Below are positions 7,972 through 15,446 of a stretch of DNA of 52,349 bases, one piece after another (the first letter of the stretch is position 1; each line of letters begins with the position of its first letter). Made by a program: the position numbers and the translations under genes. The DNA is from Candidatus Saccharimonadota bacterium (lineage in GTDB: Bacteria > Patescibacteriota > Saccharimonadia > Saccharimonadales > Saccharimonadaceae). Under the pieces are notes generated by a model. It saw nothing but the letters and a program-made list of their open reading frames with translations. It did no database searches and was not told the DNA's origin. The stretch is taken from the NCBI GenBank assembly GCA_017404515.1, contig JAFRCG010000003.1:1-52349 (forward strand), written 5' to 3'.

Positions 7972-8005
7972 ATTATAACTTATTTTGGAGCTCCACGGAC
8001 AAAAT
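7972..8005 (-). promoter_or_regulatory. recA promoter with a possible operator
   Basis: TATAAT on the minus strand (7972-7977) is followed by a leader with AAAGGAG. An inverted repeat with six-base arms (ATTTTG at 7982-7987, CAAAAT at 8000-8005) covers the -35 region and encloses the palindrome GGAGCTCC. No lexA is in the window, so the cognate regulator is unknown. Confidence 0.45.
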
Positions 8006-8072
8006 CACAAAGGATTAATGACCAAACCAAAGAGATTTGGCGAAGCTTAACCTCAGCGTAGCACAAGTTACG

Positions 8073-8100
8073 AAACCTATGCAAGCATAGGCTTGATAAA
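8073..8100. repeat. 28-base repeat, copy 1
   Basis: This is one of three near-identical copies (others at 9554-9581 and 43471-43496). The centre is the hairpin CAAGC-ATAG-GCTTG, followed by ATA. This copy forms the last codons and stop of comEC. Confidence 0.75.
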
Positions 8101-9528
8101 CTTACTTGGGGGCCGGCGGCGAGCCTTTAGATATAAGAAAAATTTGATTATTGCGATAGCGGCAACTGGGAGGTAAAGTAGAAAAACCAAAGGATTTTCT
8201 GATGGCAGTTCTACCAAGAACATTTTCTTGTCATAGAAAAACTCTACTACGATGATTTGATAATCAAATACTATCAAAGCTAATTTGCTAACGAGGTTGG
8301 CAAGAAATGGCAAGAAAATAGCAAATACGCCGGTGAGAAAGGTGAGCCCCATAGCAATACTGATAGTAGGGAGAATCAATAAATTAGCAAAAATAGAGAT
8401 TAGCGAAATCGATCCAAAAAAGTATAAAAGTATGGGTATACACAAAATGGATGCTGAAAGCGTGGAAATGATAGTGCTGGGCAAAAAACCTGGCTTTCTT
8501 TGTGGGCCGTAGAAAAATTTAGTGAGAAAAGGAGCTACAATCATAATGCCGGAAAATGAAGCGAAAGAAAGTAGCCAGCCAAGTTCAGAAATATAACTTG
8601 GGCTGATAATGAGTGTAGTAGCGGCGGCAAGGAGAATAAGCCGAGCTGGATGGATGTGCCGACCATAGTACCAACAAATTAGACTGAGAATAACTACAAA
8701 ACTAGCCCGTAGCATGCTAGCTGAAACTCCCGTAATGCCAATAAAAATAATTGTAAAAATGATGCTAAAAAGTAAACTAGCAAAACGCGAAATCTTGCCA
8801 AAAATTTTGCGAGCTACGCCAATTAAAATTCCAAGGTGAGCACCGGAAGTTACAATAATATGCGTAAGACCCACCACGCGGAGAGCTTCGCTAAAAGATT
8901 CGTCTACTCCAGATTTTTGGCCGAGCAAGTAGCCTAAACCGATACTGACCTCTTTGGCGGGCAGATAATCCTTGATTCCCTGCGCAAAGAAATCTCGAAT
9001 TTGTAAAAATAAATCTCCTGGTTCTGGCCGAGCCAGATTAACAATTTCTGGACGAAAAATAGAAGCTGAGTAAGTGCCAAAACTTGGCAAGAGCTCGCCG
9101 GAAATAGTGAGATAATCTGAGCGTCTAACATCAAGGTTTACAACCTGCGTAAAGAGTGTGCCGGATAATTTTGTGCCATTTTCTAAGACTAGGTTATTTA
9201 GAGCAAGATTAAGTTTACCATTAGATTCGTCTGGATCTTTTGAAACTTGGCCAGAAATGGTAGCTACTTGGTTGTACAAATCTTGATAAATGTCCTGGGC
9301 AAGAAAATTTGGAGCAACACGAAAAGAAATTAGAATAAAGCCAGAAGCAAAAGCAAGCAGCAAAAACGGAACGCGGCTGACAATAATAGAAAAAACCAGG
9401 AGCAAAATAGAAAGAACTAGCCAGAGCCAAGAACTAAAAAATTTTAGCTGCAAAATGTTAGCCAAAATATCGCCAAAAATAATGCCTATGGCAAAAAGAA
9501 TAATATTCCAGGACGCATGAATTTTCAT
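8077..9528 (-). CDS. comEC: ComEC/Rec2-type DNA uptake channel protein
   Basis: ComEC forms the inner-membrane channel that passes single-stranded DNA into competent cells. The 483-residue product has two N-terminal membrane segments, a short DUF4131-like soluble section (about residues 85-165, including ATISGQVSKDPDES), and then the multi-helix Competence domain with the signature THIIVTSGAHLGILIG and the stretch TGVSASMLRASFVV. The C-terminal metallo-beta-lactamase-like nuclease domain of the long form is absent, which is common for the shorter type. The start is leaderless (TATAAT complement 9536-9541, seven bases from ATG). Both ends of the gene carry a copy of the 28-base repeat. recA lies next door, and pilB and pilin genes are elsewhere in the window. 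Confidence 0.88.
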   Translation of the reverse strand: MKIHASWNIILFAIGIIFGDILANILQLKFFSSWLWLVLSILLLVFSIIVSRVPFLLLAFASGFILISFRVAPNFLAQDIYQDLYNQVATISGQVSKDPDESNGKLNLALNNLVLENGTKLSGTLFTQVVNLDVRRSDYLTISGELLPSFGTYSASIFRPEIVNLARPEPGDLFLQIRDFFAQGIKDYLPAKEVSIGLGYLLGQKSGVDESFSEALRVVGLTHIIVTSGAHLGILIGVARKIFGKISRFASLLFSIIFTIIFIGITGVSASMLRASFVVILSLICWYYGRHIHPARLILLAAATTLIISPSYISELGWLLSFASFSGIMIVAPFLTKFFYGPQRKPGFLPSTIISTLSASILCIPILLYFFGSISLISIFANLLILPTISIAMGLTFLTGVFAIFLPFLANLVSKLALIVFDYQIIVVEFFYDKKMFLVELPSENPLVFLLYLPVAAIAIIKFFLYLKARRRPPSKFIKPMLA

Positions 9529-9553
9529 GAAAAAAATTATAGATAGATTAATT

Positions 9554-9581
9554 AAACCTAAGCAAGCATAAGCTTGATAAA
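9554..9581. repeat. 28-base repeat, copy 2
   Basis: It differs from the copy at 8073-8100 in two positions (hairpin CAAGC-ATAA-GCTTG). It lies between comEC and the upstream membrane protein gene, in the same orientation as copy 1. Confidence 0.75.
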
Positions 9582-9605
9582 AAATGAGAAAAGAAAAAGC
9601 CTATG

Positions 9606-10052
9606 CTATTCGTGGTAGAGCATAATGTCTAGATAGGCGGCAATAATACCAACCAGTACCACCGAGCCTTCGATGGAAGAAATAAAGCTAGAAATCTGAG
9701 TGGCTAGGCCATCAAAAGTGATATATTTAGCGATAGTTGCCGAGAGGAGAGAAGTGAGTAGCACAGAGAAAAGTGCAGCTTCGGCAATCCGCAAAATACC
9801 AAACATACCTCCGCGAGAAGAGCGGAAATAAAGTAAAAGTGGAAAAAGCAAAATAAGGGCAATATAGACGCCAGTCTGAATAATATCTAGTGGGATTTGA
9901 TCAAACAGTTTGTGAAGCCAATCAGAGAAATTAGTGCCAAACATTTGGTAAACAGAAAGTCCAGCAATCATGGCAAGATGAGCTGGACCAGTGTGATGAC
10001 GGACAAAAAAGAAGATTAGAAACAGGATGATAAGCGTGGCAATAATAACCAT
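9606..10052 (-). CDS. Small four-helix membrane protein, unknown function
   Basis: I do not recognise this 148-residue protein. It has four predicted membrane helices: residues 1-18, about 60-82, about 90-115 and about 125-145. A conserved-looking polar section FVRHHTGPAHLAMIAGLSVYQMFG lies after the first helix. The layout is loosely like CvpA-type small membrane proteins, but the similarity is too weak for an assignment. The start is leaderless (TATAAT complement 10059-10064, six bases from ATG). It is upstream of comEC on the same strand but separated by the 28-base repeat and by comEC's own promoter. Confidence 0.75.
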   Translation of the reverse strand: MVIIATLIILFLIFFFVRHHTGPAHLAMIAGLSVYQMFGTNFSDWLHKLFDQIPLDIIQTGVYIALILLFPLLLYFRSSRGGMFGILRIAEAALFSVLLTSLLSATIAKYITFDGLATQISSFISSIEGSVVLVGIIAAYLDIMLYHE

Positions 10053-10081
10053 AAGTATATTATACCATACTCTAAAAATAG

Positions 10082-11080
10082 TTAATCTAGTTTGATTTTT
10101 TCAAGATATTCAACAAATTTTTGGACACAGATTATAGAGGCTGGGCCGGCTACTGGGTGGTACAAAGCAGGGGCTTTGTTGACTTCAATAACATAATCTC
10201 CCATGTAGTCTACCCCCCCTAAAGGAAGTTGCATTTTTTTGACGATATCTTCCGCCTGCCTTCTAAGATGCTCCGGAAAAGCTGCAGTGATGTCTTCCAT
10301 GGTTCCACCCTGGCCAGTGTTGCAAACGCCCACAACTTGGACCTTTTCGCCGGATTTTGGAATATAATTTTCAAGCGATGGATTTTGTTTTTCTAAATAA
10401 TCTAGAGCGGCAGAACGGTTAATATAAGACAGATTAGACTGATATGGTGCGGTACGGATAGTAGAATTTTCTATATCAATTAATTCCAAGACTGTATGCT
10501 CGCCGTCTCCGGTGACATGGGCTGGAATGCGAGCATAGGCCGCAACAAATTTATAATCAATACAGATAACTCTAACTTCTGGCTGGTCTACATGCAACAT
10601 TTCTTGTGCCAAAACTAACCCGGTCCAGGCGTGCTCTTTGATAGTGCGAAGGGCAGATTTGGCGGAATCAAGATCTTTGATACCCACAAAAACATCAAGA
10701 CCATGAGCGCCGTCAAATGGCTTGATAACAATTTCTGAATGAGATACTAGAAGCTTTTTTAGCTGCTTTTCTAGTTCTACTTCTGGAGTTTTATTGGTCC
10801 TAAGAAGAATGGTCTGAGGTTGCTTGACTGAATCTAGATCTTGAAGCAGACAATAAGTAACATATTTATCATCTGCCACACGGCCAGCACCGTAGCTCAT
10901 AGTTGGTGGAGTACCGTAGCACAAACGGACTTCTTTGCCGTCTGGACGATTGGCAATAATACAGCTTTCGTCAGTCATGGAGTATTTGGCGTTGGTCCAG
11001 CCACGACTTTTCATTAAGTCACGCAAAGTAACGCGACCTTTGGAAAGCTCGTCATCTTTTACTTTGAAAAAATCTTCCAT
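10082..11080 (-). CDS. ATP-grasp ligase, RimK/cyanophycin-synthetase-like
   Basis: ATP-grasp enzymes activate a carboxylate as acyl-phosphate and join it to an amine or thiol. This 332-residue protein shows the ATP-grasp elements: IVIKPFDGAHGLDVFVG (glycine-rich nucleotide loop), RVICIDYKFVAAYARIPAHV with the GDGEHT stretch typical of cyanophycin-synthetase and glutathione-synthetase-like ligases, and the metal-binding end YVIEVNKAPALYHP. The N-terminal ~90 residues include a basic YGTPPTMSYGAGR section. It starts one base after the rimK-like stop and has the site GGAGCC. It is the third gene of an operon with a RimK homologue and a RimB-like protease, which suggests two successive peptide-ligation steps. 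Its substrate is unknown. Confidence 0.82.
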   Translation of the reverse strand: MEDFFKVKDDELSKGRVTLRDLMKSRGWTNAKYSMTDESCIIANRPDGKEVRLCYGTPPTMSYGAGRVADDKYVTYCLLQDLDSVKQPQTILLRTNKTPEVELEKQLKKLLVSHSEIVIKPFDGAHGLDVFVGIKDLDSAKSALRTIKEHAWTGLVLAQEMLHVDQPEVRVICIDYKFVAAYARIPAHVTGDGEHTVLELIDIENSTIRTAPYQSNLSYINRSAALDYLEKQNPSLENYIPKSGEKVQVVGVCNTGQGGTMEDITAAFPEHLRRQAEDIVKKMQLPLGGVDYMGDYVIEVNKAPALYHPVAGPASIICVQKFVEYLEKIKLD

Positions 11081-11081
11081 T

Positions 11082-11990
11082 TTAGGCTCCGATTTTATCT
11101 TTGGAGTTTTTACGCGTAGCGTTATGTTCTACATAATCAATGATTTTTTCGGCAACATTTCTGCCGGTGATTTTTTCAATACCAAATCCTGGAGAAGCAT
11201 TAACTTCTAGCACTAATGGCCCACGAGAGGAACGCATAAGATCAACGCCGGCGATATGGAGGCCCATAGCTTTAGCGGCGGAAATAGCTAATTTCTTCTC
11301 TTCGTCAGTAAGTTTGATAGAAGTGCCTTCGCCACCTTTGTGAAGGTTGGAACGGAAATCATCATCTAGGGATTGGCGACGCATACTAGCAACTACGCGA
11401 GAGCCTACTACAAAAGCACGAATATCGGTGCCAGCAGATTCTTCGATGTATTCTTGAAGAAGAATGTTAGTGCCGTCTTCGTTATAAAGATAGAAAGCCT
11501 GGAGAGCGGATTTGGCAGCTTTTTTGGTGTCGGCCAAAACTACGCCATTACCATGAGTGCCAGTAGCAAGCTTGATGATGACTGGCAAGCCGATTTGATC
11601 AAGCAAGTCTTCGATATCTGCACTGTTTCTGGAGACCAAAGTCTTAGGCGTATCGACGCCAGCTTTGGTCAAAATCTGAGCGGCACGAAGTTTGTCGCGA
11701 GCACGGGTAATGGCGATGGAAGAAGACGCAGTCCAAACGCCCTGCATTTCAAATTGACGGACGATAGCGCAGCCATAACGAGTCATATTGTTGGAGATAC
11801 GAGGAATGATAGCATCATAGCCGGTAACTTTTTCGCCATGATAGTAGACATCTGGATACTTTTCGTCTAGCGATAGATAGCAGTTTTTGTATTTGATAAC
11901 TTTGACTTTGTGGCCATGCGCCTCAGCTTCTTCGACAAGGCGTTTGGTAGAATAGTTGGCGTTACCGTTTGATAAAATTGCAATTTTCAT
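11082..11990 (-). CDS. RimK-family alpha-L-glutamate ligase-like protein
   Basis: RimK adds glutamate residues to the C-terminus of ribosomal protein S6 in Enterobacteria and Pseudomonas; relatives make other amide bonds. The 302-residue product has the RimK N-domain (MKIAILSNGNANYSTKRL, with a later YDAIIPRISNNMTRYG), the ATP-binding loop IIKLATGTHGNGVVLA, and the metal-binding motif LVLEVNASPGFGIEKITG. An AAAGGAG site precedes the ATG. It lies one base from each neighbour, in the order protease, RimK, ATP-grasp. I see no basis for naming S6 as the target here. Confidence 0.88.
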   Translation of the reverse strand: MKIAILSNGNANYSTKRLVEEAEAHGHKVKVIKYKNCYLSLDEKYPDVYYHGEKVTGYDAIIPRISNNMTRYGCAIVRQFEMQGVWTASSSIAITRARDKLRAAQILTKAGVDTPKTLVSRNSADIEDLLDQIGLPVIIKLATGTHGNGVVLADTKKAAKSALQAFYLYNEDGTNILLQEYIEESAGTDIRAFVVGSRVVASMRRQSLDDDFRSNLHKGGEGTSIKLTDEEKKLAISAAKAMGLHIAGVDLMRSSRGPLVLEVNASPGFGIEKITGRNVAEKIIDYVEHNATRKNSKDKIGA

Positions 11991-11991
11991 T

Positions 11992-12543
11992 TTATTCTCC
12001 TTTCTGATTTGTTTTAGCTACATATTTTTGGTGGAAACGATGGGGGTTAGTGCGGAATTCTTTGAGGTCAATAGGCTTTTTGGGTTTTCTTTCGTACTTG
12101 ACATCTGGCAAAGATACATCTACTAGGAACCGACCTTTGATAGTGGATCTACCAATAAGGATAGGGAAGCTATTTTTGCTACGGTCTGCCAAAGAAAAAA
12201 GTACCTTGACGTGATGGCCGTTGATAGAAAGCGAAAGATGCGTGCGATAACGGATTTGTTCCTCACCCATAGCGCTTCTAACAGTGAAAACTTTATAGTC
12301 TGAACGACGATAAACTTCTCCTGTATAGAATGGGCTACCCGGGCCAAAGAGTGTAAATTCCAAAATGCCCTGCTCGTCAATATGGACATTGCTAGCCCAG
12401 ATAGCGGAAGATTCGGCACCAGTATCGATTTTGGCTGGGATATCTACAGCTCGTTTATCGACAGAAACAAGGACTGAAGGGCCAATAACTGGCAACTTTG
12501 CAGCCTTTTTTGAGTGCTGAATAGGCTTTGTAGGCTTATACAT
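11992..12543 (-). CDS. RimB-like retropepsin-fold protease (ATP-dependent zinc protease family)
   Basis: The 183-residue protein has the aspartic-protease-like signature KIDTGAESSAIWA early in the chain, a central beta region RTHLSLSINGHHVKVLFSLADR, and FPILIGRSTIKGRFLVDVS near the end. This is the pattern of the RimB/putative ATP-dependent zinc protease family (PF05618). In Pseudomonas, RimB trims the glutamate tails that RimK adds to S6. The motif is a single DTGA, so the active form should be a dimer. I chose the ATG at 12543 over a TTG five codons earlier. A strong promoter precedes it. It is the first gene of the operon with two ATP-grasp ligases, consistent with an add-and-remove modification cycle. 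Confidence 0.82.
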   Translation of the reverse strand: MYKPTKPIQHSKKAAKLPVIGPSVLVSVDKRAVDIPAKIDTGAESSAIWASNVHIDEQGILEFTLFGPGSPFYTGEVYRRSDYKVFTVRSAMGEEQIRYRTHLSLSINGHHVKVLFSLADRSKNSFPILIGRSTIKGRFLVDVSLPDVKYERKPKKPIDLKEFRTNPHRFHQKYVAKTNQKGE

Positions 12544-12576
12544 AGAAAACAATTCCAAATTAATTGGTACACCTAC

Positions 12577-12605
12577 ATTGTATCACAAAACCCCTTAAAA
12601 GTCAA
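12577..12605 (-). promoter_or_regulatory. Promoter of the rimB-rimK-ATP-grasp operon
   Basis: On the minus strand TTGACT (12600-12605), a 17-base spacer and an extended -10 TGATACAAT (hexamer 12577-12582) form a near-consensus sigma-70 promoter. Transcription would start near 12570, giving a leader of about 27 bases to the ATG at 12543. Confidence 0.8.
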
Positions 12606-12632
12606 GATGCTTGCGCTTTAATTGTAGGGCGA

Positions 12633-12767
12633 TTATAGGGCACCGTTCTCTATGCGTTCTTCCACTAGCCCAGTAGAAAGATTGCGAACTACAAAATCCA
12701 CGCCGTTAGCTGAACGCTCTATCCTATGCGTAGCCCAACCGTGTGAATCACGGATTACTAATGACAT
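12633..12767 (-). CDS. 44-residue microprotein, unknown function
   Basis: A small ORF starts at 12767 immediately after a very strong ribosome site (AAAAGGAGGTAAA) and ends with TAA at 12633. The product begins MSLVIRDSHGWATHRIERSA and ends VEERIENGAL. It has no signal peptide or membrane helix and is predicted soluble with mixed charge. The alternating hydrophobic/polar central section (VDFVVRNLSTG) suggests a small beta sheet. I do not recognise the family. The site quality and the absence of other coding potential in this interval argue that it is real. It is transcribed towards the RimB-like operon promoter, whose -35 box is 28 bases past its stop. Confidence 0.7.
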   Translation of the reverse strand: MSLVIRDSHGWATHRIERSANGVDFVVRNLSTGLVEERIENGAL

Positions 12768-12838
12768 TTTACCTCCTTTTGTTAGTCCCATTTTAGACTG
12801 GAGGCTGTAAAAAGTAAAGCATGAGAAATAAGAATGTA

Positions 12839-13264
12839 TTAATCAGAGTCGGCTGGTGAACTTGGCTGTGAATTAGGGATGCCAAGAGACTCATTGGAAA
12901 GTGGAGCTCCTGAAAATGGATCTTTTAGATCGTCAATATTTCCAAGTTTTTCTTCAAAATGTTTGATATATTCTTCTAGGTCTGATTCTGTGAGAGGGCC
13001 TGTGACAGAGAAATCGTATGAAGATTCCACTTGAGACTGGATTTCTGACTCATCTGGAAGATATCCTGGACGAGAGCGGTCTAGATAGATATCGCCAGAA
13101 TTATGATAAATAATAAGGCTGACAGCGGTGGTAATAACAGCAATTCCAGTAGAGATGGCACCTAAAATAATTAGATTTTTGCTGGAGATTTTGGACTTAG
13201 CGGCATCTTCCGAAGATGAAGTATCTTCTGTAGGATGGCTACTAGTTGGTTTCACTGCTGGCAT
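12839..13264 (-). CDS. Single-pass membrane protein, unknown function
   Basis: The 141-residue product has a Ser/Thr/Asp-rich N-terminal ~28 residues, one membrane helix (about residues 31-52, LIILGAISTGIAVITTAVSL), and an acidic, proline-rich C-terminal region ending in SQPSSPADSD. There is no cleavable signal, so an N-in/C-out orientation is likely. No known domain is seen. A GGAG site lies six bases before the ATG, and its start overlaps the preceding secreted-protein gene by 23 bases, so the two should be co-translated and may act together at the cell surface. Confidence 0.75.
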   Translation of the reverse strand: MPAVKPTSSHPTEDTSSSEDAAKSKISSKNLIILGAISTGIAVITTAVSLIIYHNSGDIYLDRSRPGYLPDESEIQSQVESSYDFSVTGPLTESDLEEYIKHFEEKLGNIDDLKDPFSGAPLSNESLGIPNSQPSSPADSD

Positions 13265-13811
13265 TTTTTGCTCCTAGGTTGGATTTTAGTTTTTTGACAA
13301 TGGTAAGATGATCAGAAAAGAGACGGCGAAGTTTGTTGGTGGTGCTGGCAACGCTGGCACGCTTTTCCCTGGTCTCGGAAAGTCTTTGGTAGAAATCTAC
13401 AGGGCTATTTTGACAATCAGAATTAATGAGATTCTCTAGGCTTTGACTATATGTAGTGTAACGATGAATGAACTCTTGGCGAAGATCAATGACATTGGAA
13501 TGGATTTCGGTTAGATCTGGATTAGGCTGGCTAACATTGATCAGCCGAAGATCCATAGGAGTAATATAATCAGAGAGCAAGCTTTCATAAAGCGAGCCTA
13601 GGTAGGCGCGGGTGCGAGCGTCCGTGCGCTGCAGAGCACGAAGAGATTGTTTGATACTAGCACAATTTTGAGAGATGGCACCAATCTGGCTGTCATCCAA
13701 AGAGAAATCTGACGACTCGGCAAAAACTGGCGTAAAACTAGCAACTGCTGTAGCTAGCAAAAAAACTGAGACTAAAACACAACTTAGAATCTTACGAATA
13801 GTTGATGGCAT
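13242..13811 (-). CDS. Secreted helical protein, unknown function
   Basis: The start at 13811 is set by a leaderless promoter (TATAAT complement 13818-13823, six bases away); an in-frame codon further upstream would run into the permease gene. The 189-residue product begins with a basic N-terminus and a signal peptide (MPSTIRKILSCVLVSVFLL, cleavage probably after PVFA at about residue 31). The mature part is largely helical with two cysteines (NCASIK and SDCQNSP) that could form a disulfide, possibly made by the DsbA-like protein at 26687. No family is recognised. It overlaps the next membrane protein gene by 23 bases. Confidence 0.78.
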   Translation of the reverse strand: MPSTIRKILSCVLVSVFLLATAVASFTPVFAESSDFSLDDSQIGAISQNCASIKQSLRALQRTDARTRAYLGSLYESLLSDYITPMDLRLINVSQPNPDLTEIHSNVIDLRQEFIHRYTTYSQSLENLINSDCQNSPVDFYQRLSETREKRASVASTTNKLRRLFSDHLTIVKKLKSNLGAKNASSETN

Positions 13812-13832
13812 ATATATATTATACCAGAAAAG

Positions 13833-13862
13833 AAATGGGGCTGCGAAATTGCAGCCCCATTT
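13833..13862 (-). terminator. Rho-independent terminator of the uracil permease gene
   Basis: Perfect 12-base-pair stem (AAATGGGGCTGC at 13833-13844, its complement at 13851-13862) with a six-base loop. On the minus strand it is followed by a T-rich tail (TTTCTTTTC). It lies 14 bases after the permease stop and insulates the secreted-protein gene. Confidence 0.88.
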
Positions 13863-13875
13863 GGATGAAAAATGG

Positions 13876-15327
13876 TCAATCTTTCTTGAGCGACGAAAGA
13901 GCAATGCCGCGATTGGCATCTGCATATGCGTCGTCTCCGTAATTGCGTTTTTCAAGATCCCGTCCGGACTTGGACCAAACATTCAGAATTGCATTCAGTA
14001 AAATTCCGATGATTGATGCCAGCGCCAAACCAGACAAAGAAATGGTGGTGTGCGGGATAGCGATGCCATTAGGATAACGATAGGTTACACCAATGCCAAA
14101 TGCGATAATGAATACCGCGACCCAAAGGTTGCGCTCGTTCATAAAGTCGGTCTTGTTCTCAATGAGGTTACGGAAGCCGATGATTGAGATCATGCCATAG
14201 AGCGCCAAGCTGATTCCACCGATAATGGCGGTAGGAATGGTGCCAATAGCCGCAGAAATTAACGGACTACAGCCCAAGATAATAGCACCGTAAGCAGCGA
14301 TGCGGTGACCACGCGGGTCGGCGTTTTTAGTAATAGCAACTACGCCAGTATTTTCCCCATAGGATGTGTTGGGGAAACCACCAAAGATACCAGCAATGGA
14401 TGTGCCGGCACCATCGCCAAGCAGAGTGCGATGCAACCCGGGGAATTTGGTAAAAGAACGCTTGGCAGCAATGCTGACAGCGTTAATATCACCGATGTGC
14501 TCTACCATAGCCGGAAGAGCACAGACCACCATGGTGATAGTGGAATTTAACTCCCACATGGGTTTGATAATGCTTGGGGGACCGATTAAGCTGGCGCCAT
14601 TTATGGCGGCCGTATTGATAATGGCACTACCGTCTGCATTAGTGAATCCGAGCAAGTGCATAACAACAGCAATAGCGTAGCTGATTACGGCGCTCATCAG
14701 GATAGGAATGATTTTGATAATTCCCTTTCCGCGTACATTGAAAATGACGATTAGGGCGGCTGCAATGGTAGCAAGTATCCAATTCTGAGAATAGTTGTCA
14801 AAGGCTGAGCCAAAAAGCGAAGCACCAATGCAAACAACGATAGGACCAGTAACGGTAGGTGGCAGGTATTTCATGACTCTTTTTGTGCCAGCAAGCTTCA
14901 TCAGCAAAGCCAACACCAAATACATAAGTCCGGCAACCACTACACCGCCAGATGCATACTGGAATTTTTCTTCCATGCTGAGCGTAGCAAATTGACCGTT
15001 GGTCATATTAGCAACTGCCTGATACCCTCCCAAAAAGGCGAAGGATGATCCCAAAAAGATTGGGACTTTGGCAAAGGTTACCAACTGAAAAAACAGTGTT
15101 GCGACACCCGCAAAGAAAAGTGCAGTTGAGACTTTTGCGCCGATACCAACGAAATATCCAGCTACCAAAATCGGGACAATAATGGTAGCGCCGGACATAG
15201 CAACGATGTGCTGCAGGCCAAGCACAATAGTCTTGGGCCACCCGTAGACCTTAACGGAATTATATACGATACCGTCGGCCTGATCGGGTCCATCATACTT
15301 GAATTTCCCAAAAAAGCTTTTTTCCAT
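13876..15327 (-). CDS. Uracil/xanthine permease, NCS2 family (UraA-like)
   Basis: NCS2 symporters import nucleobases with protons. The 483-residue protein has about 14 hydrophobic segments. Family motifs are present: LQHIVAMSGATIIVPIL in the first helix, and the substrate-site stretch GFPNTSYGENTGVVAITK, whose YGEN-x-G form is typical of uracil permeases rather than the NQ-containing purine branch. It should provide a base to an organism that probably cannot make pyrimidines. It has an AAAGGAGG ribosome site and a perfect terminator downstream. Upstream, TGCTACAAT (hexamer complement 15396-15401) and a 13-base palindrome (15381-15393) near the start of transcription are candidate control elements. 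Confidence 0.9.
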   Translation of the reverse strand: MEKSFFGKFKYDGPDQADGIVYNSVKVYGWPKTIVLGLQHIVAMSGATIIVPILVAGYFVGIGAKVSTALFFAGVATLFFQLVTFAKVPIFLGSSFAFLGGYQAVANMTNGQFATLSMEEKFQYASGGVVVAGLMYLVLALLMKLAGTKRVMKYLPPTVTGPIVVCIGASLFGSAFDNYSQNWILATIAAALIVIFNVRGKGIIKIIPILMSAVISYAIAVVMHLLGFTNADGSAIINTAAINGASLIGPPSIIKPMWELNSTITMVVCALPAMVEHIGDINAVSIAAKRSFTKFPGLHRTLLGDGAGTSIAGIFGGFPNTSYGENTGVVAITKNADPRGHRIAAYGAIILGCSPLISAAIGTIPTAIIGGISLALYGMISIIGFRNLIENKTDFMNERNLWVAVFIIAFGIGVTYRYPNGIAIPHTTISLSGLALASIIGILLNAILNVWSKSGRDLEKRNYGDDAYADANRGIALSSLKKD

Positions 15328-15380
15328 TTTTCCCTCCTTTTTAAAGTTCGTGGACGATTAACAGGTGACAGTCATTTTCC

Positions 15381-15404
15381 ATCCAAATTGGATACATTGT
15401 AGCA
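15381..15404 (-). promoter_or_regulatory. uraA-like gene promoter with palindrome
   Basis: An extended -10 TGCTACAAT on the minus strand (15396-15404) is followed a few bases later by the palindrome ATCCAA-A-TTGGAT (plus strand, 15381-15393), which would overlap the transcription start. No clear -35 is seen. Confidence 0.45.
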
Positions 15405-15446
15405 TAGAAAAATTAAAAACAAAAACTTAGGCGGAATAAATGGCGC

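Noticed and set aside
8073-9581. The 28-base repeat as a DNA uptake sequence
   Set aside because: Known uptake sequences occur about once per kilobase; only three full copies are seen in 52 kb, so I keep the function open.
11373-11870. 165-codon plus-strand ORF opposite the RimK-like gene
   Set aside because: Shadow of a conserved gene, without ribosome site or recognisable domain.
12807-12819. 13-base match (GTAAAAAGTAAAG) to the core of the structured elements
   Set aside because: The match does not extend on either side and has no pairing arms; likely chance in A-rich sequence.
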